From positions 434,001-498,000 of the forward strand of contig NC_050722.1 of the NCBI RefSeq assembly GCF_013402915.1: a DNA stretch of 64,000 nucleotides, written 5' to 3'. The stretch's first letter is position 1; every line of letters starts with the position of its first letter. Of this stretch, positions 8,661-19,300 are shown in pieces. This DNA is from Zygotorulaspora mrakii (lineage: Eukaryota; Ascomycota; Saccharomycetes; Saccharomycetales; Saccharomycetaceae). Made by a program: the position numbers and the translations under genes. The notes below the pieces were generated by a model that saw only the letters and a program-made list of their open reading frames with translations, made no database searches and had not been told where the DNA came from.

Positions 8661-11381
8661 ATGTCTCATCACAAGAAGCGAGTTTATCCTCAGGCACAGT
8701 ATGGGCAGACTCCAGTACAGCAGCCAATGGCACCCCTTAACGCGAATGGTGTTTATCCTCCAGGAGGTGCGTCGTCAGGAGTCTATCCTCAAATGCAGCA
8801 GCCCGGAGAATCTCAACAGCCTCTACAGCAGCAGTTCTTTACCCCGGTTCAGCAGCAATTGAATCAGCAAATTGACCAGACAACAGTAGCCTTGGAGAAC
8901 ATGCAATTGCACAACGTTCCTGTAGTCGATCCCAATGCGGCGTTTTATCAGCAGCAACAGCAAGCGCAGATGCCTATGCAATCACAGGTGAATATGCCAG
9001 TACAATCGGATGGTATGCATGCTAGAGGCGGTAAGGCAATGAATCAGTTGTATCCTGTTGACCTCTTGACCGAACTTCCTCCTCCAATTAATGATCTAAC
9101 TCTTCCTCCTCCACCTTTGATGGTTCCGCCCGAGAGAATGATAGTACCATCGGAATCTTCAAATGCATCTCCAGATTATATCAGATGCACTTTGAATGCA
9201 GTTCCAAAAACTAATTCTTTGTTCAAAAAGTCAAAGTTGCCACTAGCTCTGGTTATAAGACCCTATCAACACCTACAAGATGACATCAATCCACCACCTT
9301 TGAATGAGGATGGTTTGGTCGTTCGTTGTCGTCGCTGTAGGTCCTATATGAATCCGTTTGTCACATTCATTGATGGAGGGAGGAAATGGAGGTGTAATTT
9401 CTGTCGTTTATCGAATGATGTACCAATGCAATTCGATAAAACAACCTCCGGCGTTCCATCAAATCGTTACGAAAGAAACGAGATCAAACATGCTGTCATG
9501 GAATATCTAGCTCCAAAAGAGTATACCATGAGACAACCTCCACCTTCTACTTACGCCTTTATTTTAGACGTTTCTCAAAATGCTATCAAAACTGGCCTGT
9601 TAGCTACTACTACAAGAACTTTATTAGAGACTTTGGATAATTTACCAAATCATGATGATAGAACAAGAATTTCTATTCTGTGTGTTGATAATTCTATCCA
9701 TTACTTTGCCATTCCATTAGATGAGGAATCTGACCAGGTCACCATGATGGACGTTTGCGATTTGGATGAGCCTTTTTTCCCAAGACCAAACTCTATGGTT
9801 GTCCCATTGAATGCATGCAGGAACAATTTGGAGAAATTACTTAATCAAATTCCTGAGATTTTCCAGTTTAATATAATGAGTAAATTCGCACTAGGACCAG
9901 CCTTGAAATCTGCTTTCAATTTAATCAGTGGTATTGGGGGTAAGATTATTGTCGTATCTTCTACTTTACCAAATATTGGAATTGGTAAATTACAAAAAAG
10001 AAATGAAAATGGTGTTGTTAATAGCTCAAAAGAGTCGGCACAATTACTTAACTGTCAAGATTCGTTTTATAAAACATTCACGATTGATTGCAGTAAATCT
10101 CAGATAACTGTAGATGTCTTTTTAGCCTCTGAGGATTATATGGATGTCGCGTCATTATCTAACTTAGGTCGCTACACTGGTGGTCAAACACATTTCTACC
10201 CTGGTTTCTCAGCAACAAAGTTAACAGATGTAACTAAATTTACAAATGAATTTTCGAAGCATTTGTGCATGGACATTTCTTTAGAAACAGTTATGAGAGC
10301 CCGTGGTACGACAGGATTAAGAATGAACGCTTTCTTTGGTCATTTTTTCAACAGATCTTCCGACTTGTGTGCCTTTTCTACCATGCCAAGAGATCAATCC
10401 TACGTTTTTGAAGTTACGATGGATGACTCGATTGTTGGTGATTACTGTTGCTTTCAAATCGCTGTTCTGCTATCGCTGAACACCGGCCAACGTAGAATCA
10501 GAGTTATTACTGTCAGTTTACCAACTTCAGAGTCCCTACCTGAAGTTTATGCCTCAGCGGATCAACTCGCAATGACAGCTTACTATACACAAAAAGCGGT
10601 TGAAAAGGCAGGTTCCAATCTTGAAGACGCTAGAGATTATCTTAACAAAACAGTTCAGGATATATTATCTGTTTACAAGAAAGAGATTGTTGTTTCTAAC
10701 ACGGCAGGGGGTGCACCGCTACGTTTATGTGCCAATTTAAGAATGTTCCCACTTTTGATGCATTCTCTGACCAAGCATATGGCATTCAGGCCAGGAATTG
10801 TTCCAAGTGACCACAGAGCCGCGTCGCTGAATAATCTAGAATCAATACCATTGAAATACCTAATCAAAAATATTTACGCAAAAGTCTACTCTTTGCATGA
10901 TATGCCTGACGATGTTGGTTTGTTTGACGATAATGGCGAAATTATTCTTCCAAAGCCAATAAATGCATCGGCGTCACTATTCGAAAGGTACGGTCTATAC
11001 CTTATTGACAATAGTAATGAGTTGTTTCTCTGGATCGGTGGTGATGCTGTCAATGAATTAGTTCTAGATGTTTTCGGTATCGGCGATATTTTCGAAGTAC
11101 CAATCGGTAAACAAGAGTTGCCGTTTGTTGAAAACTCTGAGTTTAATGAGAGATTAAGAAACATCATTGCCAAAGTAAGAGAACATAATGACGTTATTAC
11201 GTACCAGTCTCTCTATATTGTCAGAGGCGCTTCTCTAAGTGAGCCTGTCAATCATGCATCTGCGAGAGAAGTGGCTACCCTCAGGTTATGGGCAACGAGT
11301 ACCTTGGTTGAAGATAAAGTACTCAACAGTGAAAGTTACCGCGAATTTCTACAAAATACGAAAATGAAAATAACGAAATAA
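8661..11381 (+). CDS. SEC24: SEC24, COPII cargo-binding coat subunit
   Basis: A 906-residue protein starting MSHHKKRVYPQAQYG, as in S. cerevisiae Sec24. A Gln/Pro-rich disordered N-terminus of about 130 residues is followed by the zinc finger with paired Cys (CRRC and CNFC, residues about 222-248), the trunk, beta-sandwich and helical domains, and a C-terminal gelsolin-like domain. Sec24 pairs with Sec23 and selects cargo and SNAREs for ER-to-Golgi vesicles. S. cerevisiae has two duplicates at the matching places (SEC24 on IX, SFB2 on XIV); here there is one, consistent with a pre-duplication genome. The sequence is closer to Sec24 than to Sfb2. Confidence 0.96.
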   Translation: MSHHKKRVYPQAQYGQTPVQQPMAPLNANGVYPPGGASSGVYPQMQQPGESQQPLQQQFFTPVQQQLNQQIDQTTVALENMQLHNVPVVDPNAAFYQQQQQAQMPMQSQVNMPVQSDGMHARGGKAMNQLYPVDLLTELPPPINDLTLPPPPLMVPPERMIVPSESSNASPDYIRCTLNAVPKTNSLFKKSKLPLALVIRPYQHLQDDINPPPLNEDGLVVRCRRCRSYMNPFVTFIDGGRKWRCNFCRLSNDVPMQFDKTTSGVPSNRYERNEIKHAVMEYLAPKEYTMRQPPPSTYAFILDVSQNAIKTGLLATTTRTLLETLDNLPNHDDRTRISILCVDNSIHYFAIPLDEESDQVTMMDVCDLDEPFFPRPNSMVVPLNACRNNLEKLLNQIPEIFQFNIMSKFALGPALKSAFNLISGIGGKIIVVSSTLPNIGIGKLQKRNENGVVNSSKESAQLLNCQDSFYKTFTIDCSKSQITVDVFLASEDYMDVASLSNLGRYTGGQTHFYPGFSATKLTDVTKFTNEFSKHLCMDISLETVMRARGTTGLRMNAFFGHFFNRSSDLCAFSTMPRDQSYVFEVTMDDSIVGDYCCFQIAVLLSLNTGQRRIRVITVSLPTSESLPEVYASADQLAMTAYYTQKAVEKAGSNLEDARDYLNKTVQDILSVYKKEIVVSNTAGGAPLRLCANLRMFPLLMHSLTKHMAFRPGIVPSDHRAASLNNLESIPLKYLIKNIYAKVYSLHDMPDDVGLFDDNGEIILPKPINASASLFERYGLYLIDNSNELFLWIGGDAVNELVLDVFGIGDIFEVPIGKQELPFVENSEFNERLRNIIAKVREHNDVITYQSLYIVRGASLSEPVNHASAREVATLRLWATSTLVEDKVLNSESYREFLQNTKMKITK

Positions 11382-11745
11382 ACTTGAAATTGAAAAAAAA
11401 AACATTTAGTAATTTGAATACTACGTAAATTTGAATATTCAGACTATAGAAGAGAGTCAAAAGCTAGTATTTTTGTATACAAATTTTTTAGTAACTGTCA
11501 TATGTCATATTGTATATCAAACGTCACCCATGGGTTCGTGTATCAGGTACTCATGCCAATTATATTTAAGCTTCGGTGGTTTCCTTGTGTTAAAAGTTAA
11601 AAACCATTTGGTTATCTTTTGAGCGTGGATCTAAAACTGGAGGAACCCGAAATTGGCAGAAACACAACTAATAATAAAAAATGAAAAATTATTAGAAAGT
11701 GTGCATTCTTCCGTCAGTAAACGTATATGAATTCAAGTCCGCAAT
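11382..11745. other. Intergenic between SEC24 and the YNL050C-type gene
   Basis: 364 bp of AT-rich sequence, with an A-tract just after the SEC24 stop that probably belongs to its 3' untranslated region. No further gene was seen. Confidence 0.6.
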
Positions 11746-12524
11746 ATGACTGAATTCAAAGTGTATGTTACCAAATAGTAAGTCTACGCCAACCAACGAG
11801 TTTTTTTACTGACAGCAATTGCAGTGTTTCACGGAAGGATTTATATGAAGGTGAAGTTAAATTAGAGAGAAAGACCGGATTGCGTGATATAGTCCCAGAG
11901 TTTGAACTCATTGAGGTAAGTAGTGCGCAATCTCCAGTTGAAGTATCCACCCAATTAGAACAGGATGAATTTGAATTTCCATTGTTTTCCTTTGCCCATG
12001 CAGAAGTACAAGAGTCGAATGAAGATGAAGCAAATAAAGCAAATTACGACGAGTCAGGAAATAAGACTGAATTACAATTAACGAAAATTACCCTTCGAGA
12101 ATCGCCGTGCGAGACATTTAAGCAGGAGAGGCCACAGAGCTATTATTTTGCCAGGTATAGTAAGGAAGAGTTGACAACCTTTGAAGAAAGTGCTATAGAT
12201 TACGATACTATATTCAAGGATGCAAAAATTGGGCCCATTGTAGGCTGGGAAAGATCTAGTCGCAAAACCGTTGTTGATATTACCCAATGCAATGAAGAGA
12301 TCGAAAGAGCTATTCTTCGAGAAGAAAGGCAAAGGAGAGCGAGACCTAGTAAGAGGCAGAGATTGGGAAAACGACTTGGAGCAGAACGTGAAAGAGAGAG
12401 GGAAGCAAAAGATAAGCAAATAAAGAAGCTACTCAAGAAGAAGTTTCACAAGCGCGGAGGCAAAAAGAACAAAAAATCTACAACCTCATCGAAAATGGCT
12501 CGCATATCGCCTTTTCCGAAGTAA
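11746..12524 (+). CDS. YNL050C-type protein of unknown function (spliced, 243 aa)
   Basis: Exon 1 is 11746-11777 (MTEFKVYVTK plus two bases), the intron is 11778-11824, and exon 2 is 11825-12524. Together they give 244 codons including stop. The protein has a short N-terminal segment ending PEFELIEV, an acidic middle, a conserved-looking GPIVGWERSSRKTVVDI stretch, and a strongly basic Lys/Arg-rich tail of about 70 residues that suggests RNA or nuclear binding. No named domain is recognised. Identity rests on position between SEC24/SFB2 and COG5, orientation, and the shared early intron with S. cerevisiae YNL050C. Without splicing the frame has no ATG at its conserved start. Confidence 0.85.
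11778..11824 (+). other. Spliceosomal intron of the YNL050C-type gene (47 nt)
   Basis: The donor is GTAAGT (11778-11783), the branch-like word TACTGAC is at 11807-11813 and the acceptor is TTGCAG ending at 11824. The branch adenosine is only about 12 bases from the acceptor. An in-frame CAG at 11815 sits too close to the branch to be the likely site. Confidence 0.85.
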
Positions 12525-12553
12525 TTATTTCGAATAGGTACAATAAAATATAA

Positions 12554-13702
12554 CTAATCGTTCTGTAATATAGAAACAGATGCAAGCATCATATCTAGGT
12601 AGCTGTTGATCGCAGCGTTATTACTCATCGCTTGTTTTATTGTGTCCGCTATCATAGTTTCATGTCTAGATAAAGACTTACCAACAGGTCCACCTCTTGT
12701 GTAAGAAAGGTCAAATTCTTTTTTGAAATTACTTGCTATTCTGCTCCAAAAAAGTTTGGTCGGCGAAAGTGGCTTAGGTCTCATTTGTGACATGAATTCG
12801 TTGAGTAGATTGAATTTTTCGACTTTTTCTTTCCGCATTATTTCTTCTAGTTGATATATGATAGATCCCCTACTGACAACTTCCTCGAATGCAGTGGGAA
12901 ATGTTTTAATAGAGTTCAACGTCTTAGCTAAGGTTTGTGCGCTAAGAGCTATACTCGTTAAAACAATTTTATGAATTGTTGATACATATTCTTGCTTGGA
13001 TAAGCCGTATAATGATTTCATAAGTTTTGCTACTGTTTCTGTATTGTCTCTTGATTTGTCATAGTTCGTGCACTGCTTTGAGAGAGTTACAGCTATGAAA
13101 TTTAGTACCTCTTTCTTATTTGGTAGGGCAACTTCGGCTTCTAGCTTCTTAATCAATCTTAATGATGTCAAATTGGCATTCTTTTCCATATTGAGTCTTA
13201 ATTGAGTATGTATCGATGCTAATTGCAAGGACCTTTCTGTAGTTAATGTGGTCTGCTCTTCAAGTAGCGATTGCATTCTGCTTACCAAATGAATATAGAC
13301 CAGAGCATCACGCAATAAAGAAGAGGTTTGATGTACCTTGCTAAGCACATTTTGAAGTTTCTGTGCCTTGCTATGGGGTTCCAAAACCTCATTTTGCAAT
13401 CTTTGATATGACATATCCAAATACTCTAAACTCGGTTTCAGGCCCGCTGCTGTTGTCTTCTGCAAGGACTTTACCCTAAACACCTCATCCATAAGTCCAT
13501 TATGATTTGTCTTTATCGTGTCATCAATTCTCAGATTTATTTCGCCTATATCATAGTTAATCTTTTTAATCGAAGTTCCTAAATCTAGTTCTGCTGTTGA
13601 TGGTCCACCATTCGTTGCCTTCAGAAGGTCATTGCTAAATTGAATGGCACTAAAATCGGTATCCAGCAAGGCCTCGAAATCCTCCAGCTGTTCCCCACTC
13701 AT
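12554..13702 (-). CDS. COG5: COG5, subunit of the conserved oligomeric Golgi tethering complex
   Basis: A 382-residue protein starting at ATG 13702 (MSGEQLEDFEALLDTDF), slightly shorter than the roughly 400 residues in S. cerevisiae. Mostly helical with coiled-coil character near the N-terminus and no membrane segment. Cog5 belongs to lobe B of the COG complex, which tethers vesicles recycling within the Golgi. It converges with the YNL050C-type gene, with only 29 bp between the two stops, so their 3' untranslated regions must overlap. Placement beside YNL050C matches chromosome XIV of S. cerevisiae. Confidence 0.9.
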   Translation of the reverse strand: MSGEQLEDFEALLDTDFSAIQFSNDLLKATNGGPSTAELDLGTSIKKINYDIGEINLRIDDTIKTNHNGLMDEVFRVKSLQKTTAAGLKPSLEYLDMSYQRLQNEVLEPHSKAQKLQNVLSKVHQTSSLLRDALVYIHLVSRMQSLLEEQTTLTTERSLQLASIHTQLRLNMEKNANLTSLRLIKKLEAEVALPNKKEVLNFIAVTLSKQCTNYDKSRDNTETVAKLMKSLYGLSKQEYVSTIHKIVLTSIALSAQTLAKTLNSIKTFPTAFEEVVSRGSIIYQLEEIMRKEKVEKFNLLNEFMSQMRPKPLSPTKLFWSRIASNFKKEFDLSYTRGGPVGKSLSRHETMIADTIKQAMSNNAAINSYLDMMLASVSILQND

Positions 13703-13825
13703 ATCTCAGTTGCTATATGTTGGTTCAGTCTTCAAAACACTATTAAGATCTTCATTTTTCCAAGTGAAACTTCAATGTTTAAATGACTGGGGGAAAAGCG
13801 CGAAAGTACACAATACATGAAGAGA

Positions 13826-14941
13826 TTATTCTAAAGAAACGATAGATCTTTTAAGACCTGCGTCAATTTTATATGTATTTAGAGACAACGGGATAGATCT
13901 GTTTTTAATAGCGATATTCAAATACTTTTCAAGTTCCACTATACTACCTCCAACGCCAAAATATATATCTTTTGCAGCGATTAGGGCCTTTGACTTGTGA
14001 AGATTCGCTAAGAGCATTTCTATGAGCGTTTCTGCCACAACGGGGAGGTTTTCAGGCTGATAAATAGTCTCTGATGTGATTAAAAGCAAAGAAGTATTCA
14101 CGACAATCTGAGATTCGGCAATTTTGTTGAAAAAACGTCCCCAAGTACCTGAGATAAACACAAGGGATATATTTCTCGATTGAATATCTTGATAAAATGC
14201 ATCTAACAATGTAGGAGTCAACAACAATTCATCATCTTGGATAGTTACATCAGAACTGTTCCCTGATTGTTGAAGTAGATTCCATTGTTCATTTGATAAG
14301 GTTGTTTTTGCCCAAGTAATTATTAGATTTGGAATTGTTACAAGTCTTAAAACGCTTTTATTGTAATCCGACAAGATTAATCTGAGTCCATGAGTAACAC
14401 TCTGTTGCAAATATCGCTGGAAAATGTATTCTGAAGGAAGTGATGTACCGCAACCCAATTCCAAAACACAGTCAAAATCATTAACGAGATCTGCTTCATC
14501 AGAAATTGTCTCTACTACATCGATTGAGCATTCCCACGATTTCAAGCCTCCTTCATAAACATTTTTGCGCAAATCTTCAGATGTTTCCCCCAACAGGATA
14601 TCTAATTCAACATTTTGCAGGGGGTCATCGCTGTCACCTACTTCACTCATAAGTTGATGCTTTACATCAAAGAGCTCTCTTCGATAGAGAGTAACATGCT
14701 TCTTTGGGGTTTTGAATTGCTCAAAAGAGATTCTCACATTGTTCAAACTGGTAAGAAGATCACTTAGATCGACTAGCTCGGGTTGCAGCACATCTGCAGC
14801 TTTAAGACGATCCTCATCTAACGGATTGCCATTATTGCTCACGCTACTGTATTTAGCAGAGTTTGTAGCACTCAATTGCGACTCACCTTCGAGTTCGTCG
14901 TCACTCAAATCATTTGAATTGAAACCAAATGAAAAGGACAT
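13826..14941 (-). CDS. HPM1: HPM1, protein-histidine N-methyltransferase (ribosomal protein L3)
   Basis: A 371-residue protein starting MSFSFGFNSNDLSDDELEGE, the same opening as S. cerevisiae Hpm1. The S-adenosylmethionine-binding motif VLELGCGTSLPS lies near residue 160, followed by a Rossmann-type methyltransferase domain. Hpm1 modifies one histidine of Rpl3 and supports assembly and fidelity of the large ribosomal subunit. The short upstream region carries PAC and RRPE-like words at 15004-15026, as expected for a ribosome-biogenesis gene. It lies head-to-tail with COG5, 123 bp apart. Confidence 0.92.
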   Translation of the reverse strand: MSFSFGFNSNDLSDDELEGESQLSATNSAKYSSVSNNGNPLDEDRLKAADVLQPELVDLSDLLTSLNNVRISFEQFKTPKKHVTLYRRELFDVKHQLMSEVGDSDDPLQNVELDILLGETSEDLRKNVYEGGLKSWECSIDVVETISDEADLVNDFDCVLELGCGTSLPSEYIFQRYLQQSVTHGLRLILSDYNKSVLRLVTIPNLIITWAKTTLSNEQWNLLQQSGNSSDVTIQDDELLLTPTLLDAFYQDIQSRNISLVFISGTWGRFFNKIAESQIVVNTSLLLITSETIYQPENLPVVAETLIEMLLANLHKSKALIAAKDIYFGVGGSIVELEKYLNIAIKNRSIPLSLNTYKIDAGLKRSIVSLE

Positions 14942-15294
14942 CTTATTATATGTTTACTGATTGACTTGTTCCGTCATTTTTCTCTACATCAGGAACTACT
15001 GTAGCGATGAGCGATCGAATTTTTCACTATCCTCGGCACCACTTTAACAAATGATATTTTGATTGTTTATTATAAATAGTTTATGAATAATAATATAAAG
15101 TAGTAGAAATTATGTTGTAGTCGTTTTTTCGTTTTTCCAACATCCGTGGGGAAATAAAAATCGTGTCCAATTTTATTGAATGTAAACAAATCGTAATAGT
15201 AATGATAGAAAAAAATAAATTGGAATGCTTTCTTGAATGTATATTTTGTGGCGTTTAGTAGAAATGAAGATTAGTGAGCTGCGCTCGAATTGAA
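14942..15294. other. Intergenic, HPM1 promoter / COX5 3' region
   Basis: 353 bp, AT-rich. The HPM1-proximal end holds a PAC word; the rest looks like the 3' untranslated region of COX5. No gene seen. Confidence 0.6.
15004..15026 (+). promoter_or_regulatory. PAC and RRPE-like words upstream of HPM1
   Basis: GCGATGAG (PAC) is at 15004-15011 and AATTTTTCA (RRPE-like) at 15018-15026, about 63-85 bp upstream of the HPM1 ATG. These two words mark the ribosome-biogenesis regulon in yeasts through Dot6/Tod6 and Stb3. Function here is inferred. Confidence 0.65.
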
Positions 15295-15753
15295 TCATTT
15301 CGATTGAACTTGAGAGTAGCCACCCCATGGATTAGCATTCTTCGATTTCAAATACTCGTCAGACTTTAATTGCCATTCCTTGTTCATTGTAATTGGTGCA
15401 TCTTGGGCAAATTGTCTAGAAAAGGCAAAGAGTCCAAAGGAAAAGACCAAGCCAACAACCACACCTTTTAAGATGTAACTACCATCACCCTTGGCATGAA
15501 CTGGTCTTCTTGGTCCCCACTCACCGTAAGAGATATACCAAGCTGCTTGCTTTTCAGAATCCGATAAATCCTTCCATGCTAGTTTTTGACGCTCTGAAAG
15601 CTTTGTAACAATATCGTTTTGCTCTGCAGGTGGCATGCTCTCCCATCTGCTTGCTAAATCACCAATGGCGGCCTTTGAAAGTGCCTGCGTAGAAGCCAAT
15701 CTCAAACCAGCGCTGTGTGCAATTCGTGAAACTCTACTGAATGAACTCAACAT
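15295..15753 (-). CDS. COX5A: COX5, cytochrome c oxidase subunit Va/Vb (mitochondrial)
   Basis: A 152-residue precursor starting at ATG 15753. A basic, Ser/Arg-rich presequence of about 20 residues is followed by the matrix segment (SERQKLAWKDLSDSEKQAAWYISYGEWGPRRP), one membrane span near residues 93-113 and the identical C-terminal end NPWGGYSQVQSK. It is the nuclear-encoded homologue of mammalian COX4 and part of complex IV in the inner membrane. S. cerevisiae has an aerobic COX5A and a hypoxic COX5B at the two duplicate loci; here there is one gene with no intron, unlike COX5B. Confidence 0.95.
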   Translation of the reverse strand: MLSSFSRVSRIAHSAGLRLASTQALSKAAIGDLASRWESMPPAEQNDIVTKLSERQKLAWKDLSDSEKQAAWYISYGEWGPRRPVHAKGDGSYILKGVVVGLVFSFGLFAFSRQFAQDAPITMNKEWQLKSDEYLKSKNANPWGGYSQVQSK

Positions 15754-16336
15754 CTCTATTTATTTCTCTGTGACAAAACTGTGAGTTATGTTATATTGTG
15801 CGGTGCTGAGCTTTGCTCTTGTGTGCTTTGTAGCGCTTTGTTTTGCAATGCTGTGCTCTAGTTTAACCTCGCTACTTAACTTAAGAAACGAAATAAATAC
15901 TTCTACCGATATTTGAAGTAGTAAGAACCTGTGCAACTGACTGATATTATTTCTTCTAGAGGCTTCCCCGGTTGCAAGAGTTTTATCTCAACCTTTAAAT
16001 TCAACTTTATCAGCTCTGTCTGACCATTCGCGCCTATCGGAGGTTCTGGTCGAAAAAAAATTTACTGTCTGTTATGCTGCGAGCTGCACTTCAACCAATC
16101 AGATCGCACGAAATCACACATTTGGCATGAAATGGATAATAAAAAAATGTCAGTTTCTCGTACATAGCGATACACATGGAGTGACAGTAAATGATGAATA
16201 AAAGGTGACAGGAAATGCTGACGTCAAGTTCCGAGGGACTGAGGACCCAGTGGTCTGGCTAGAGCATCAATAGACCCGAAAGGTGAAGAGCATTGCGCAG
16301 GAATTGGTAGGTGGCAGACCGCGTCATTGGGCTGTT
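15754..16336. other. COX5 promoter / HOS4 3' region
   Basis: 583 bp with a single CCAATCA word at 16095-16101 upstream of COX5. No gene seen. Confidence 0.6.
16095..16101 (-). promoter_or_regulatory. CCAAT-box (Hap2/3/4/5-type) upstream of COX5
   Basis: The + strand reads CCAATCA and the gene strand TGATTGG, the core of the Hap complex site, about 340 bp upstream of COX5. Respiratory genes in yeasts are activated through this complex. Binding is inferred. Confidence 0.5.
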
Positions 16337-19300
16337 TCACCACATTGGTCGGGCGCTCGAAGGATCCGAGAGCCACGAGGTTGATTCCCTGTGTTGGAAC
16401 TTGATTGGCAATTTTCGAGTTTCGGGAGCTTGCGGCAGGGCTTCGGATGAAGATGCAGGTGTCGATGAGTGACTGAATATTGGTGAGGGCCCTGTCGTCG
16501 ATGGGTCTATGAGAGATAACTCGATCATTTCGCGTTGAATTCGCTCTCGCATGAGTGGATCATCTATGTTAATGTCATCCCATCTGATCCAATGCAACGG
16601 AAGTTGCAGGAACTTGCGATACTCATTGGTCTCGAATTGTATTCTCGCCTCGAGAGAGTTGCCGTACAGGTCGACAAAGTATTTGTAATCATTACGCGAA
16701 TTTCGATAGCCACCACAAAGCAGAATGAAGCGTAGTACGTTCCATAGTTGTTGGTTATGAGCTGGCGAAACTTCTATTCTTTCTTTGATCGCACTTTGAC
16801 TGGAAAATATTGTTTTGTCCTTCAAGATTACACATACTTGCAAATCCAAAACATATCTGACGTCGCCTTCTGCGTCACTTCCATCGCGTATGCTCCTTTT
16901 TTCAATATAATACAGTGGTAAATAATCCAAATAGTCCTTATTGTCTCTGAAATCAATCAACTTGAGTCCTAATGGATACATCGCTCGTACTTCCTTTCTT
17001 CTAGCGAGCTCCGCTTCTTGCTTGCGTTTCCCTAGTTCCATTTGCCTTTCCTTTTGCTGTCTTTCTAGTTTTCTAACCTCTTCTACTTTTTGTTTCTGTT
17101 TCTCCTGTTCTCTTTTCTCCTCGTCTTCAGCCAGCTTCCTCAAAAGCTCCTGTTCTTTCTTCTTTTTATTTTGCAATCTTTTTTGAATATACTCTTCTTC
17201 TGCCTTCAATTTTTGCTCCTTCTCCTCTGGTGTCTCCTCATTTGCTCTTACTACAACGTTCCCACTTGCTTGATCTACCTTGATATCTGAATTGAGAATT
17301 TTAGCTGTGGATATTGCATCTGAGTTTTCCGTTAATGGCATGGATCCTGGAGATAGGGCCTGTCTCTTGGTTGGCAGTGGTATTGGTGATAGCGTCTTCC
17401 TTTTACGACCTGTATTTACTATGTGTTCTGCATCACAACTTGGACTATTGTAATTACTGTCATTACTATCATTGCCTTTATCATTAGGTTTCGCGACTGC
17501 ATTGTCTTTATCGTTAAATATGCCACCAGCATCAGAGTTCATTTCACCTTCATGATTCTGTGGAAGGCTGGAATTTGTTGCCTCTTGAATTTCATTATCA
17601 CTTTCATCCTCTTTGTTTCGTACTGGAATCGTTTTCTTTTTAGAGCTAATGCCATCAGCAGCATCCTTTCTTATCTTACCATCCTTTTCATTATCATACG
17701 CATATTTTTTAATCGTTTCCCTCAATATTTCTATCTCTTCAGGCTCGAGAACACCCATTGCGCTGTTTTGCGCATAATAGAGAGCTGTATGACCTTTCTT
17801 GTTCTTCTTAGTGGGATCAGCACCGGCAGCTATTAGTAGCTTGACCGTCCCTACATGCCCTCTTCCAACCGAGTTCATCAATGCTGTAGTCCCATCTTTT
17901 AAAACGGCATTTACCTCGGCACCAAATGCCAGAAACAGACTAGCAATATCCTCATGTCCGAATTTGACCGCTTCAAAAAATGACTTAACATCGACGCGAC
18001 CACCGTTCTCCAAATAAGCTCCCACATACGCTAATTTACCATCCTTAGATGCCTTGAACAATTTTTCCCGGCCAGCTTTCGAAGTTATATCCGTCCAAAA
18101 GAATTCATAATCTCCTAATGGTTCCTCTATTTGCCTATTGATGGTAGGTGATGCTCTCTCCCCAATAGGAGCTGCATTTTCTGATATCTTTCCAACAGGC
18201 AATTCAGCATTATTTCTTTTACGGGCGGCAGACCTAAGGCAGTTTCTGATACCATGCACAATCTCTCTTTCTTGTTCATCTAAATCCGACTCCTCCTCTA
18301 TAGATTCATATGCTGTTAGATCCTTGGCATTTGATATTGTTGGATCAGCGCCGTGATCCAGTAGGTATACAACTACATCCAAGTGCCCATTTGCTGATGC
18401 ATCTATTAAAGGAGTATCTTTGAACATCTCGAAGGACTGAATGTTAACGTCGGCTCCATGTTTCTTTAATAATTTTACTAGCTCCAGATGCCCATTCAGA
18501 GCAGCTTCATGTAAAGCTGTGTTTCCAGCATTATCCTGATCATTCACATCGTAATTTTCTTCCTCGATTAATTTCTTGGCTAAATCGTAGTTTCCCTTAT
18601 CACATGCTATCTGTAATCTTGTTCTACCACCTGCATCTCTATACAACCCTCTTTTTTGTTTGGGAACTTTAGAGACAGCAAAATGGGCTCTAGGTTTCTT
18701 TGGTGAGCCTTTTCTGGGTGATGATGATTGTTGTGACTCTCTATAATTATGCCGGGCCTGTCTTGTCGGCGAGGAATCTTCATGTAGTATGCTGCTCGAC
18801 AATTGTAGACTTTTTAACTCATCTATATCTGACAATTCGGAATCAGAATCGTTATCAAACACATTATTTCGAGGTGACAAGGAAGAAAGTCTATCTGCTC
18901 TAATTAACCTACGACGTCGCGGTTTGGGAGGAGAAGCAGGTTCTGTGGGAGCATCACTATCTATCTCGTCACTATTTGTTTCCAGTTTTTCATCATCATT
19001 ATGACGGATATGATTTTCGTTGTTTCCCTCCGATGATAGCTCCTGCTCGTAGGCCTTATTCTCTGGATCTCTGAGAGCCCTATGGAGATCATTCCTGTAT
19101 AGAGGCTTCACAGGAGCCTCAGGACTTCTATCTTCACTCCCGCTACGTTCTGTTTGCGGTACTGATTCTTGAACGTTAAACTGATCACTTCCACTAATGA
19201 GAGCTGTTTGTTTGAATTCAAGTACTTGTTCTTGTAAAGAAGATTGTGCTGACGACTTTTCGTCTGATTTCCGAGTATCCACTTCCTTATGATTATAGGG

